From the NCBI GenBank assembly GCA_035547915.1, contig DASZTS010000018.1, positions 59,934 to 123,933 of the forward strand: a stretch of 64,000 nucleotides of DNA, in the 5' to 3' direction. The position numbers were made by a program, and so were the translations under genes. The notes beneath the pieces were generated by a model. That model was not told the origin of the DNA, made no database searches, and saw only the letters and a program-made list of their open reading frames with translations. Shown one piece after another: positions 55,598 to 63,630 of the stretch (the first letter of the stretch is position 1; each line of letters begins with the position of its first letter). The DNA is from DASSFG01 sp035547915. GTDB lineage: Bacteria > Planctomycetota > Planctomycetia > Pirellulales > JAICIG01.

Positions 55598-56530
55598 ATG
55601 AGCGACACCGAGAACGCGGCACATTCTTTGCCCCGCGGCGCGATCGTCGTCGCCAATCCGTACAGCGGGGCGAGGGAGAACCGGACCTGCGTCGAAGCGT
55701 TGGCCGCCGCTCTGCACGAGCGGCAGCTCGACTGCCGCATCATCTGGGACCTCGAGGAATTGGTGGAAGTCGCCGCCGATCCGGCGGCCGCCGAGCAGTA
55801 CCGCGTCGTGGTTGCCGCCGGCGGCGACGGCACGCTCAATCGTGTGATCAATCTCCAGAACCGATTGCCCGTGTTCATGTTCCCGCTCGGCAACGAGAAC
55901 CTCTTCTCGCGCCAGTTCGGCTGCTGCCGCGATCCGCGGCACGCCGCGGACGTGATCGTCACCGGTCAGACACGGCGGATGGACCTCGGCCGCGCGGGAG
56001 ATCGATTGTTCGCCATCGTCGCCAGCGCCGGCTTCGACGGCGACGCGGCCCATCGTCTGGCACGCTGGCGGCAGCAGAACGATGGGCTGCGGCGGGTGCG
56101 CAGCGCAAGCTACGCCGCGCCGATCCTGTCGTCGGCGTTGTACTATCGCTATCCCATGTTGGAGATCGACGCCGACGGTCGACGGTTACGCGCAGCCTTG
56201 TGCATGGTCTTCAACATGCCGCAATATGCCAGCAATCTACCGCTCGCGTTCGATGCCGATCCGCATGATGGGCTGCTCGATTGGATCGTCTTCGAGCGGC
56301 CCGGGAACCTGCCGTTGGCCGCGTACGCATTGAGTGTCTGGCGCAATCGCCATCGGCAGCGGCGCGACGTACAGTTCGGCCGCGCCCGACGCATCGTGCT
56401 CGCGGCCGCCGAGCCGGTTCCCTTGGAGATCGACGGCGAGGCGGCCGATTTCGCGCCGGTTGTGATCGAGGTCGTGCCCGACGCGATACAGATCGTCTCG
56501 CCGCGGGCCCTGTGCGCGTGCCCCCGTTGA
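55598..56530 (+). CDS. Diacylglycerol/lipid kinase family protein (DAGK catalytic)
   Basis: 310 residues from ATG 55598. The N-terminal DAGK domain shows IVVANPYSGARENRTC and the nucleotide-binding GGDGTLNRVIN, with PLGNENLFSRQFG close to the usual PxGTxN motif (here GNEN replaces GTGN). The C-terminal beta-sandwich ends with a recognisable LEIDGEAADFAPVVIEVVPD. Members phosphorylate diacylglycerol, ceramide or other lipids in the cytoplasm at the membrane. Given the sphingolipid-like cluster elsewhere in the window, a sphingoid or ceramide kinase is possible, but this is speculation. Convergent with the PhyH gene. Confidence 0.85.
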   Translation: MSDTENAAHSLPRGAIVVANPYSGARENRTCVEALAAALHERQLDCRIIWDLEELVEVAADPAAAEQYRVVVAAGGDGTLNRVINLQNRLPVFMFPLGNENLFSRQFGCCRDPRHAADVIVTGQTRRMDLGRAGDRLFAIVASAGFDGDAAHRLARWRQQNDGLRRVRSASYAAPILSSALYYRYPMLEIDADGRRLRAALCMVFNMPQYASNLPLAFDADPHDGLLDWIVFERPGNLPLAAYALSVWRNRHRQRRDVQFGRARRIVLAAAEPVPLEIDGEAADFAPVVIEVVPDAIQIVSPRALCACPR

Positions 56531-56588
56531 GCCCGACCGGGGAAACACCGCTCGATTCAGCGATACTCACCGTCCGCGGCGCGCCGCG

Positions 56589-57359
56589 TCACCTTTGCCA
56601 TTCTTTGATGGCCCGATCCGAGGCTTTCACCAGCGGCGTGTAGCGCGGATGGCGCGATTCCTTGTAAGGATCGTTGCGGGCGGCGTTGTAGCAGCAGATC
56701 AGCGACCAACGTGGGTTGGCCGACAGGTTCTGGTCGGAGCGATGCAGCAGGTTGCAATGGAAGAAGAGGGCGTCGCCGGGTTCGGCCTCGACGTAGACCA
56801 GTTCGAGGCGTTCCAGGGCCGCTTCGACCCGCTCCAGATCGGCACCGGTCTGGTCGCCCGTCTTTCCATGGTCGATGCGCCCCATCAGATGCGAGCCGCG
56901 CAGCACCTGCAGGCAACCGTTCTCGCGGTTGGCCCGATCGACCGCGATGAGGCAGCTCAACAACAGCGGATAGAGGCAGCCGTTGTTGTACCAGTAGCCG
57001 TAGTCCTGGTGCCATTCCCAGGCACCGCCGACGTACGGCTCCTTGAGCATCATCTTCGAGTGATAATGATAGACCTCGCCCCCCAAGAGCTGCTCGGCTC
57101 GATCGACGATCCGCGGCGAACGCGAAAACAGGCCATACAGATCCTCGCCCGGCTGGTTCCACAACGCGAGCCGCGTCTCGCGGCCGCTCGCGTCCTTGCG
57201 GCCGTAGGCGCTGGCCATCAGGCTCTCGTCGCGACGGGCGTATTCCAGCAGGATGGCCATCTCCTCGGCGTCGAAGAGCGAACGCATGAGGATGTAGCCA
57301 TCGCGCTCATAAGCGGCGGCCTGGGCTGGGGTCAAAGGATTCTTATTCTTGTCCGACAT
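56589..57359 (-). CDS. Phytanoyl-CoA dioxygenase (PhyH) family protein
   Basis: 256 residues from ATG 57359. Non-haem Fe(II)/2-oxoglutarate oxygenase. The iron ligands are visible as EWHQDYGYWYN (His-x-Asp) and a distal His in LFFHCNLLHRSDQN, followed by the Arg region that holds 2-oxoglutarate (ANPRWSLICCYNAARN). Bacterial PhyH proteins hydroxylate small molecules such as ectoine, hydroxyproline derivatives or secondary metabolites; no partner pathway is evident here. Separated from the downstream kinase gene by a 58-base convergent gap. Confidence 0.85.
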   Translation of the reverse strand: MSDKNKNPLTPAQAAAYERDGYILMRSLFDAEEMAILLEYARRDESLMASAYGRKDASGRETRLALWNQPGEDLYGLFSRSPRIVDRAEQLLGGEVYHYHSKMMLKEPYVGGAWEWHQDYGYWYNNGCLYPLLLSCLIAVDRANRENGCLQVLRGSHLMGRIDHGKTGDQTGADLERVEAALERLELVYVEAEPGDALFFHCNLLHRSDQNLSANPRWSLICCYNAARNDPYKESRHPRYTPLVKASDRAIKEWQR

Positions 57360-57470
57360 GGTACCGGCGGCCTCACAATCATCGTGGCTGATCCGCTCCT
57401 ATCGATCGTAAGGTCGGCGCGCGACAAAGGAAAGCGGCGATCGAGGGGACCACGAGGGGACGAAGGTTCC

Positions 57471-59069
57471 CTAACCGGTCGTCACGTCTGCCTGCGTCCA
57501 GCGACCGTCGATCAACCGCCACATCCGGCCGTTGGGGTTCTTGTTCTGCAACGCGGGGGGCAGCCGATGCGCACGAACGTTATCGTAGCAGGCCAGCATG
57601 GCGAAGCGGTGCAACGAGGCGGGAATGCCGACGGCGGTGAAGCCCGGATGCCCGGTCGCCGGGTACGGCCCGCCGTGGTTCATCGCGGTACTGACGGCCA
57701 CGCCGGTCGGCATCTTGTCGTTGAGCAAGCGGCCCACCCGCCGGCGCATCGGCGGGGCCAACTCATCGTACAGGCGGTCGTCGCTCCCCGACGTATCGGA
57801 ATAGATACAGCCGGTCAGGTTGCCTTCGAGGGCGTCGATCACCTGCGCGGCCTGCTGGGCGCCGTCGGCGACGACGACCAACGACGCATTGCCGAAGGCT
57901 TCGGTTTGCAGACGATGCGGATCGGCGAGGAAGGCCTTGCCGTCGACCTTGAGCAGCGTATTGGCGAACCGATAACCCGCGCCGTCGGCCGGCTTGCCGC
58001 CGGTCAGAGGCTGGGCTCCGGCGGAGGTCAGTTCCGCCACGCTCTTGGCGAGCGACATGGCCACGGCCTTGGTGAGCAACACCCCCGGCGGTGCCTGTTC
58101 GAAGCGCTGGCGGAGGGCGTCGACGAACCGGTCGGTCGCATCGCCGGCCAAGAGCAACACCAGGCCGGGGTTGGTGCAGAATTGGCCGGTTCCCATCAGG
58201 CAGCTTGTCGCGAATTCGTCGGCGATCTTGTCGGCCCGTTCCTTGAGCGCCCCCGGCAGGATGGCGACGGGGTTGACGCTCGAAAGCTCCAAGTAGATCG
58301 GCTTGCCGGCGGCATCGGCGGCCGCCTTGAGCGCGAGCCCCGCGGAACGGCTGCCCGTGTAGCCCGTCGCACCCACGCGGGCATCGGCCACCAGGCGTTC
58401 GCCGTCGGCATGGCCGAGGCGGTAGAGGAGCTGAACCGTTCCCGGCGGAAGGCCCGTTTCGTCGGCGGCCGATTGCGCTTCTTGGGCGAAGAGACGGGTG
58501 GTCGCCGGATGCGACGAATTGGCCTTCGCGATCACGGGATTACCGGCGGCGATCGCGGCGGCAAAATCGCCGCCCGAGATGCTGCCGAACGCGAAGGGAA
58601 AGTTATTCGGCCCGAACACGCACACCGGCCCCAACGGCAAGAAGCAGGAGCGGATATTGGCCTTCGTGTCGATGGTCGGCATGCTCCACGAACCTTCGCG
58701 AGCGGCCTCGGCGGCCTGGCGCAGTTGCCCCGCCGTGCGAGGCAACTCCACGTCGGCCAGGCGGGGCGAGATGGGATAGCCCGTCTCGCGATGAGCGGTC
58801 TGGCACAGCTCGGCCGAGCGGGCTTCGATCCGCGCGGCGAATCGTTCCAGGAACTGCGCGATCGTTTCCGCGGGCGTTGCCCGCAACACCTCGGCCGCCT
58901 CGACGGCCTGATCGAGGGCCAATTCGCAGTCCGCCCAGGTGCTGATCGGGAAGGAGAATTCGTCGAGCGGCGCCTTGGTCGTCGGGTTCTCCGACCGGAA
59001 CGTACCGGCCGCGTTGGCCGTCTGCCAACGGCCCGCGAGCAAAACAGGTTGAATCGTCTCGGACTGCAC
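57471..59069 (-). CDS. Aldehyde dehydrogenase, alpha-ketoglutaric-semialdehyde-dehydrogenase-like
   Basis: 532 residues from GTG 59069, with GGAG about 10 bases upstream. Aldehyde-dehydrogenase fold: FGPNNFPFAFGSISGGD for cofactor entry, the catalytic Glu in ELSSVNPVAILPG and the catalytic Cys in GTGQFCTNPGLVLL. The NFPFAF and QFCTNPG sequences are those of the ALDH group that oxidises 2-oxoglutarate semialdehyde in pentose/uronate and hydroxyproline catabolism, usually NADP-dependent. No other genes of these pathways are adjacent. A 921-codon frame lies antisense to this gene and PhyH; it is not a gene. Confidence 0.9.
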   Translation of the reverse strand: MQSETIQPVLLAGRWQTANAAGTFRSENPTTKAPLDEFSFPISTWADCELALDQAVEAAEVLRATPAETIAQFLERFAARIEARSAELCQTAHRETGYPISPRLADVELPRTAGQLRQAAEAAREGSWSMPTIDTKANIRSCFLPLGPVCVFGPNNFPFAFGSISGGDFAAAIAAGNPVIAKANSSHPATTRLFAQEAQSAADETGLPPGTVQLLYRLGHADGERLVADARVGATGYTGSRSAGLALKAAADAAGKPIYLELSSVNPVAILPGALKERADKIADEFATSCLMGTGQFCTNPGLVLLLAGDATDRFVDALRQRFEQAPPGVLLTKAVAMSLAKSVAELTSAGAQPLTGGKPADGAGYRFANTLLKVDGKAFLADPHRLQTEAFGNASLVVVADGAQQAAQVIDALEGNLTGCIYSDTSGSDDRLYDELAPPMRRRVGRLLNDKMPTGVAVSTAMNHGGPYPATGHPGFTAVGIPASLHRFAMLACYDNVRAHRLPPALQNKNPNGRMWRLIDGRWTQADVTTG

Positions 59070-59494
59070 GTCGTCTCCTCTCCGAATCTATCGAAAAACC
59101 GGTGTTCGCGCTCGCCGACATCGCGACCGCGGTTCTTTTCCAGGCCATCACGCTGCCGACCGAATCGTATACGACGACCGCTGGCGTTGAAAGTGACCGA
59201 GCTGGCGGGAATCCGCTGGATGACACTCAGTCGGGGCGTAAAAGAATCGGCAGTCCGTTGCCCAGAAAGTTCGGTTAAGGAGCGGGCTATTTCCGCGAGC
59301 CCGCTTTTGGCGTGGTCGCTACCGAGCTGGCCGGATTTTTTTTTGGCCGCGGGGTGGTGACCGCTCACAAGTTCCATTAGACCGTGCCAGGGCGGCGGGG
59401 CAAGTTTGACCGCCCGCGCGGACCGCACCCGACGTATAATCGCTGGCAGGCAATCGCGTCTTCGACGTTCGTCGATTGGCAACAGGAGGCGACC
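59070..59494. other. Intergenic stretch between divergent genes
   Basis: Divergent region of about 425 bases. It holds the 30-bp repeat annotated at 59374, a T-run at 59337-59344 and the AGGAGG ribosome-binding site (59484-59489) of the next gene. No gene or structured RNA is evident. Control elements for the aldehyde dehydrogenase are likely here, but none is recognisable. Confidence 0.4.
59374..59403 (+). repeat. 30-bp interspersed repeat, copy 1
   Basis: CCATTAGACCGTGCCAGGGC followed by GGCGGGGCAA. The same 30 bases occur at 61174 with two differences. It lies in the divergent gap upstream of the small exported protein. Too short to classify: possibly part of a larger degenerate element. 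Confidence 0.6.
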
Positions 59495-59980
59495 ATGCGG
59501 AATGCACTCTTACCGGCGGCGTTGGCGGCGGCAATCGCAGCCAGCGCTGGATTTGCCCAGCAACGAAAGGCTGGGAATCAAGCCGTCGACACGGAGGCAA
59601 AGATATACATCGGACAAAGCCTCGAGGATGCGAAGAAGGCGTTATCGAGCCGCGAGATTGGGTTCGGCGAGGGAGGCTTTGCCTTTGTAGAAGGGGACCC
59701 CGATCGCGCGAACCTGAATGCGATCATCGACAAGAATCACACCTACGTCTGCATCTACTACTCGAAAGCCAGCTCGAAGGTCACCGGCGTGGACATGGTC
59801 TTCTTTCGTTCGCGACAAAACTACGGGGCCGATAATGCATGGCTGCCGGCCACGGAGTTGCAGATCGACGCGGATCGAACCTATTCCGTGAAATTCAAGG
59901 CCCCGCTCACCGATGAAGAACGCAAGAAGCTAGAGGAAGATCGTCGTCCTCCTCAGTTTCCCCAGACCAGGTCCAAATGA
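59495..59980 (+). CDS. Small exported protein of unknown function
   Basis: 161 residues from ATG 59495, which has a perfect AGGAGG (59484-59489) at good spacing; the frame is open to 59384 but there is no better start. Signal peptide (MRNALLPAALAAAIAASAG, then FAQQ). The mature part has AKIYIGQSLEDAKKALSSREIGF, suggestive of a PASTA- or SmpA-like repeat beginning, followed by charged beta-rich sequence and an acidic/basic C-terminal helix. Function unknown; probably periplasmic. Confidence 0.65.
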   Translation: MRNALLPAALAAAIAASAGFAQQRKAGNQAVDTEAKIYIGQSLEDAKKALSSREIGFGEGGFAFVEGDPDRANLNAIIDKNHTYVCIYYSKASSKVTGVDMVFFRSRQNYGADNAWLPATELQIDADRTYSVKFKAPLTDEERKKLEEDRRPPQFPQTRSK

Positions 59981-60171
59981 ACGATGGGCCTCCACGCGTT
60001 CCCAAGTGGTGGCGACATCCAGGCCGCACGCGCGCTGGCGGCCGGCATACCCTTGAATCGATGCGCATGGGGCTGGGGCACGCACCTTTAGCCCCCTCGT
60101 GCGTCTGGTGGTGTCCCAACACCTGCGTTGCTGACCGGCTGTCAAACGTAAACCGGCGGGATTAGTCGGTT

Positions 60172-60423
60172 TTATTCTGGTGCCTGGGAAGTGGGCAGCG
60201 GCTTGCCGTTCTTATCCCTTCTCAACGTGTCACCAGGCGCAACTTCCTGCTGTTCAATGTCGGGAAGCGTCAAACCGTCGGGAAGCGTCAAACCCCAAAA
60301 CCACGGTTCATCGTTTTCTTGGTGCCATCGCCTCTCCCGCTCGAAACGGATGCCCCCAAAGAAGCAGGCGACCGCCAGCATCAGGACCAGCAACGCGCGG
60401 AGGGTGAAGCGTGGGCGCTTCAC
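60172..60423 (-). CDS. Small membrane-anchored protein
   Basis: 83 residues, starting at GTG 60423, which overlaps the upstream stop in GTGA. An N-terminal basic stretch (KRPRFTLR) followed by one membrane helix (ALLVLMLAVACFFGGIRF) and a polar tail. The RFTLRALLVLM leader is very common in planctomycete small proteins. The frame is open to 60498, but the GTG overlap with the preceding gene fits coupled translation better. Function unknown. Confidence 0.6.
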   Translation of the reverse strand: MKRPRFTLRALLVLMLAVACFFGGIRFERERRWHQENDEPWFWGLTLPDGLTLPDIEQQEVAPGDTLRRDKNGKPLPTSQAPE

Positions 60424-60638
60424 TGCTGATCGAGCCACCGTTTCGCGAGAACGGTGACAACGCCGGTTTCGATTCCGATCGCTACCGCAAGGAACCACCA
60501 GTCACGCTCCGCGGGGTCGAGCAACGTCAACGCAGTCGCCCACACAACACCGGGGATTGTGCCGACCGCGAACGCCACGAACCATCCCACCTTGCTGTTC
60601 AAGCTGAACTGAAACCGTCGGGTCATCGGGAATGGCAC
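60420..60638 (-). CDS. Small membrane protein of unknown function
   Basis: 72 residues from ATG 60638. Two hydrophobic segments (VGWFVAFAVGTIPGVVWATAL and WWFLAVAIGIETGVVTVLA) separated by a short polar loop with DPAERD. It overlaps the following gene by 4 bases, so the two are probably co-transcribed and co-translated. No family recognised. Confidence 0.6.
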   Translation of the reverse strand: MPFPMTRRFQFSLNSKVGWFVAFAVGTIPGVVWATALTLLDPAERDWWFLAVAIGIETGVVTVLAKRWLDQQ

Positions 60639-60670
60639 TAGCTTAAGGGAGTTTCGGCGGTGGGGCGTGC

Positions 60671-61138
60671 CTACTTTTCAGGCACACCCGATCGGGTGGC
60701 GCTAGTCGCTGCAAGATTGAGCTGCCTTATTGTTCGTCGATATGCCAGAAACAGCGCCATTGTCGCGATCGCTGTGACGAATGCAGGTATCAGGATTGAA
60801 AATCGTAGCCTGCGCATTGGGGCGTGCCAGACAAGGTTGATATACCGATATCCGATTCCTGGGACACCGAACGAGTACCGTGACAGCGTGCCAGAAACCT
60901 TGCCATCGGACGCTCCACTCTCCCACGTCTCAATCCTGTCCCAGGCACTTAGATCATTGCCAACCAAAATGCTTCCGTTTGAAACGGAAAGATCGTAGTT
61001 GGTCCATGCCGGCCAGAAATCCCAACCGATCCCCACCAGAGAGCATCCCCAAACGGTCAGCAACGCAACCAACAAGGAAGCGGATACGATCGCGCCCCAC
61101 TCAAAGAGCGCCCTTCTGACTTGCATGCGGCCGGGCAT
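60671..61138 (-). CDS. Membrane protein of unknown function
   Basis: 155 residues using ATG 61138; ATG 61177 is upstream but its first residues coincide with a 30-bp repeat, so I disfavour it, and ATG 61126 is another option. Two membrane helices (GAIVSASLLVALLTVWGCSLV near the N-terminus and ILIPAFVTAIATMALFLAY near the C-terminus) enclose a soluble, beta-rich domain with several Trp (WDFWPAWTNYDLSV). Planctomycete-type hypothetical. Function unknown. Confidence 0.55.
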   Translation of the reverse strand: MPGRMQVRRALFEWGAIVSASLLVALLTVWGCSLVGIGWDFWPAWTNYDLSVSNGSILVGNDLSAWDRIETWESGASDGKVSGTLSRYSFGVPGIGYRYINLVWHAPMRRLRFSILIPAFVTAIATMALFLAYRRTIRQLNLAATSATRSGVPEK

Positions 61139-61173
61139 ATGGCGGTCACTCGTTGACGTGCTCGCCCCGAAGG

Positions 61174-61203
61174 CCATTAGACCGCGCCAGAGCGGCGGGG
61201 CAA
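61174..61203 (+). repeat. 30-bp interspersed repeat, copy 2
   Basis: Matches 28 of 30 bases with the copy at 59374 (CGCGCCAGAG for CGTGCCAGGG). It covers the ATG at 61177 that could otherwise be used as a start by the membrane protein gene, which argues for the later start. Confidence 0.6.
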
Positions 61204-61246
61204 CGTCGAGGGCGTAAAAAACCCCGACGCTGGGAAGGTGCCTACG

Positions 61247-61534
61247 CTAGAGGCACGGTTCAAGAACCATTTCCCGTTCGGCAGCAGCCTTTGCAAGCTC
61301 GTTGATTTGCTGGGAGACCTCTTTGTCCGCACCGCCGCGAAAGGCCAAAAACAGGATCGTGAGTTGGATAGGGCCGTGATTGACCTGAACGTAGTTTGGC
61401 AGGTCCTGCAATAGCTCTCGGACACCCTTAATGCGGCAGCCGACTATCTCGTTGGTTTCTAGAGAAAGGAACAGGGTGATGTGGTCGTTCAGTCGCTTTG
61501 AATAGTCGGCATCCCCTTCAAAATAGAAGGTCAG
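61247..61534 (-). CDS. Short hypothetical gene without a normal start codon (possibly 5'-truncated)
   Basis: An open frame from the TGA at 61552-61550 to TAG at 61249-61247 has protein-like composition but no ATG, GTG or TTG at its beginning. The first usable codon is CTG 61534. Part of the product is LTFYFEGDADYSKRLNDHIT, then LFLSLETNEIVGCRIKGVRE, a beta-beta-alpha pattern reminiscent of DUF2283-like proteins, and later QINELAKAAAEREMVLEPCL at the end. It may use an unusual start or be a remnant that lost its 5' end. Function unknown. Confidence 0.5.
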   Translation of the reverse strand: MTFYFEGDADYSKRLNDHITLFLSLETNEIVGCRIKGVRELLQDLPNYVQVNHGPIQLTILFLAFRGGADKEVSQQINELAKAAAEREMVLEPCL

Positions 61535-61688
61535 TGCTAGGCAGTCGTTTCAGGGTTTTTGCTTGACGGGGTGGTAGCAACGCAGTTGTTTGGGACACCA
61601 CCGTGCGTCTTGCACGTTTGACCATGCTCGCGGCGCCGTCTAGATTGATTCTTGGCTCCGTTTTTGTTCCCTTTTTGTCGAGAGTTGC

Positions 61689-62339
61689 ATGGACGGCTTT
61701 CGGTTGTGCTTGGCGCTCGGCCCGCTGACGGTGTACCTGCTCGTGCTGGCGTGGATCAACCTGTCGCGGCGGCCGTTTCTGGTATCGGGCGCACGCGACC
61801 TGGCGGCGCTCGGTGTGGGCGTCGCGGGGATGATCCTCGTCGGCCCGGTTGAATTGTTGTTGCCCGAACAAGCGATCCACGCCTACAAGGGATACGTGTG
61901 GTTGCTGTTGTTGGTGATGTATGGTCTGTGCGTCTCGTTGGCCGCCCTGCTGGTACGGCCGCGCCTGACGATCTACAATTTCACGCTCGAACGCCTGCGG
62001 CCGTTGCTGGCGGGAGCGATCGACGAACTCGACCCCGACGCACGCTGGGCGGGCACGAGCCTGGCCCTGCCCAAGCTGCACGTCGAATTCTATCTCGAGT
62101 CGAGCCCGGCGCTGAAGAACGTCTCGCTCGTGGCGACGGGCGACGATCAGAGCTTTTCCGGCTGGCGACGACTCGAATCGGCGCTCGCCTCGCGTCTGCG
62201 TCAGACGGAGTCGCCGGCGAACGCCTGGGGAGTCGTGTTGGCGCTGGGATGCTTTCTGTTGGCAACCTGCGTGGGTTGGCAGGTGCTGTTGAATCCCCAG
62301 GCCGTGACGACGGGCTTCCGCGAGATGCTGCGTCTCTAG
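61689..62339 (+). CDS. Membrane protein of unknown function
   Basis: 216 residues from ATG 61689. Three N-terminal hydrophobic segments (about 5-25, 38-57, 68-88), then a soluble domain with LERLRPLLAGAIDELDPDARW and LHVEFYLESSP, and a final membrane helix (WGVVLALGCFLLATCVGWQVLL). No enzyme motif. The layout resembles lineage-specific planctomycete membrane proteins. It is convergent with the PQQ-like propeller gene. Function unknown. Confidence 0.65.
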   Translation: MDGFRLCLALGPLTVYLLVLAWINLSRRPFLVSGARDLAALGVGVAGMILVGPVELLLPEQAIHAYKGYVWLLLLVMYGLCVSLAALLVRPRLTIYNFTLERLRPLLAGAIDELDPDARWAGTSLALPKLHVEFYLESSPALKNVSLVATGDDQSFSGWRRLESALASRLRQTESPANAWGVVLALGCFLLATCVGWQVLLNPQAVTTGFREMLRL

Positions 62340-62382
62340 GCCAGGCTCCGCTCACTCGGAGGCGGGCCGACGCCGGGCCGCG

Positions 62383-63630
62383 CTACTTCGCGTCCTTGCC
62401 GCCTACGGAAACGAGGTGCGAGCAGCTCCGCAGGTACATTCGGCCGCCGGCCACGGCAGGCGTGCTGCGGGTCTCCTCGCCCAGTTGGTTGCGGCCGAGC
62501 AACTCATAGTGATCGCTGGCCGCCACGACCGTCACTTCGCCGTCCTCGCGCAGGCAATATAATCTGCCGCCGACGCAGACCGGCGAGCCGTGGTAGTTGC
62601 CGCCCACCCGCTTCTGCCACACCGATTCACCGGTCGCCGCCCGCAGGCAGGTGACGATGCCGTTGTCGCTCCAGAGGAAGATCAAGTCGCCCAGCGCCAC
62701 GGGCGTGGGTACATACGGTGCGGAGGTGGTCACCTTGTAGGCGATCTCGGGCGACGACCCTTTGTCGTGAGGCGGACGCACCGCGACCACATAGTTGCCG
62801 CCCCCGCCCGATCCGCACGAGCCGAAGATCAAGCCGCCGGCGATGACGGGTGAGCTGACGCTCCGCTTGGCGAGGACACCGATCTCCCAATTCACGCGAC
62901 CGCTCGCCGGATCGATGCTGGTGATGCCGTGCGCTTCGCTGTTGAAGATCAGCTCGGGCTCGTCCCCCTTCGGCTGGTAGACGCAGGGGGTCGAATAGGC
63001 CACCGTCGCCGTGCGGCGATCGAGTTTCCAACGCCGCTCGCCCGTGCGGCGATCGACGGCGACGAGCGAGCTGGTGCCTTGATGGTTTTCGTCTCCCTGG
63101 TCGTTGCCCAACACCACCAGGTCGCCGTAGACCACCGGCGAGACGCCGCAGCTATGTTGGCTGACGAACGGGCCGAGCTTCGCTTGCCAGGCCTCGCGGC
63201 CGTCGTGATCGAGCGCCACGAGCGTGTATTCGTCGGGGGTCGACCAGCAGCAATAGACGTGCTCGGCGTCGACGCAGGGAGTGCTCGACGCGAAGCTGTT
63301 GAATTTGTGCTTGGAGTGCAACGACGAAGGATACTTACGTTGCCAGACGATCTCTCCGTCGCCGGCCCGCAGACAGAGGACGAGCCGCAGCGCCGTGTCC
63401 TCGAAGGCACTGGTGAGGAAGATCTTGTCGCCCCACAGAACGGGCGACGAGTGTCCGATGCCCGGTAACTCGACGCGCCAATTCAGTTCGTCGTCGGACC
63501 ATTCGGCGGGGATATTCGCTTCGCTCACGCCGGTACCGTTCGGGCCGCGGAAGCGGCTCCATTCCTGGGCCGGCGCCACCGTGACGGCGGCCAATACGAG
63601 CGAGGCGGCGAGCGATAATCGGTGCGGCAT
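62383..63630 (-). CDS. Exported PQQ-like beta-propeller protein
   Basis: 415 residues from ATG 63630, where a signal peptide starts (MPHRLSLAASLVLAAVTVAP, then AQEW); the frame is open to 63708. It begins WSRFRGPNGTGVSEA, very typical of planctomycete outer PQQ-like proteins, and then shows repeated blades (for example GHSSPVLWGDKIFLTSAFE, TSSLVAVDRRTGERRW, NYVVAVRPPHDKG, YHGSPVCVGGRLYCLREDGEV). The propeller has about seven to eight blades. PQQ binding is not shown; similar proteins include BamB-like scaffolds. It is probably exported and may bind sugars or act in substrate oxidation. Confidence 0.82.
   Translation of the reverse strand: MPHRLSLAASLVLAAVTVAPAQEWSRFRGPNGTGVSEANIPAEWSDDELNWRVELPGIGHSSPVLWGDKIFLTSAFEDTALRLVLCLRAGDGEIVWQRKYPSSLHSKHKFNSFASSTPCVDAEHVYCCWSTPDEYTLVALDHDGREAWQAKLGPFVSQHSCGVSPVVYGDLVVLGNDQGDENHQGTSSLVAVDRRTGERRWKLDRRTATVAYSTPCVYQPKGDEPELIFNSEAHGITSIDPASGRVNWEIGVLAKRSVSSPVIAGGLIFGSCGSGGGGNYVVAVRPPHDKGSSPEIAYKVTTSAPYVPTPVALGDLIFLWSDNGIVTCLRAATGESVWQKRVGGNYHGSPVCVGGRLYCLREDGEVTVVAASDHYELLGRNQLGEETRSTPAVAGGRMYLRSCSHLVSVGGKDAK

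Noticed and set aside
56595..59360. 921-codon plus-strand frame opposite the PhyH and aldehyde dehydrogenase genes
   Set aside because: It is antisense to two well-supported genes, has arginine/glycine-biased composition and no recognisable fold. Long antisense frames are common in GC-rich genomes.
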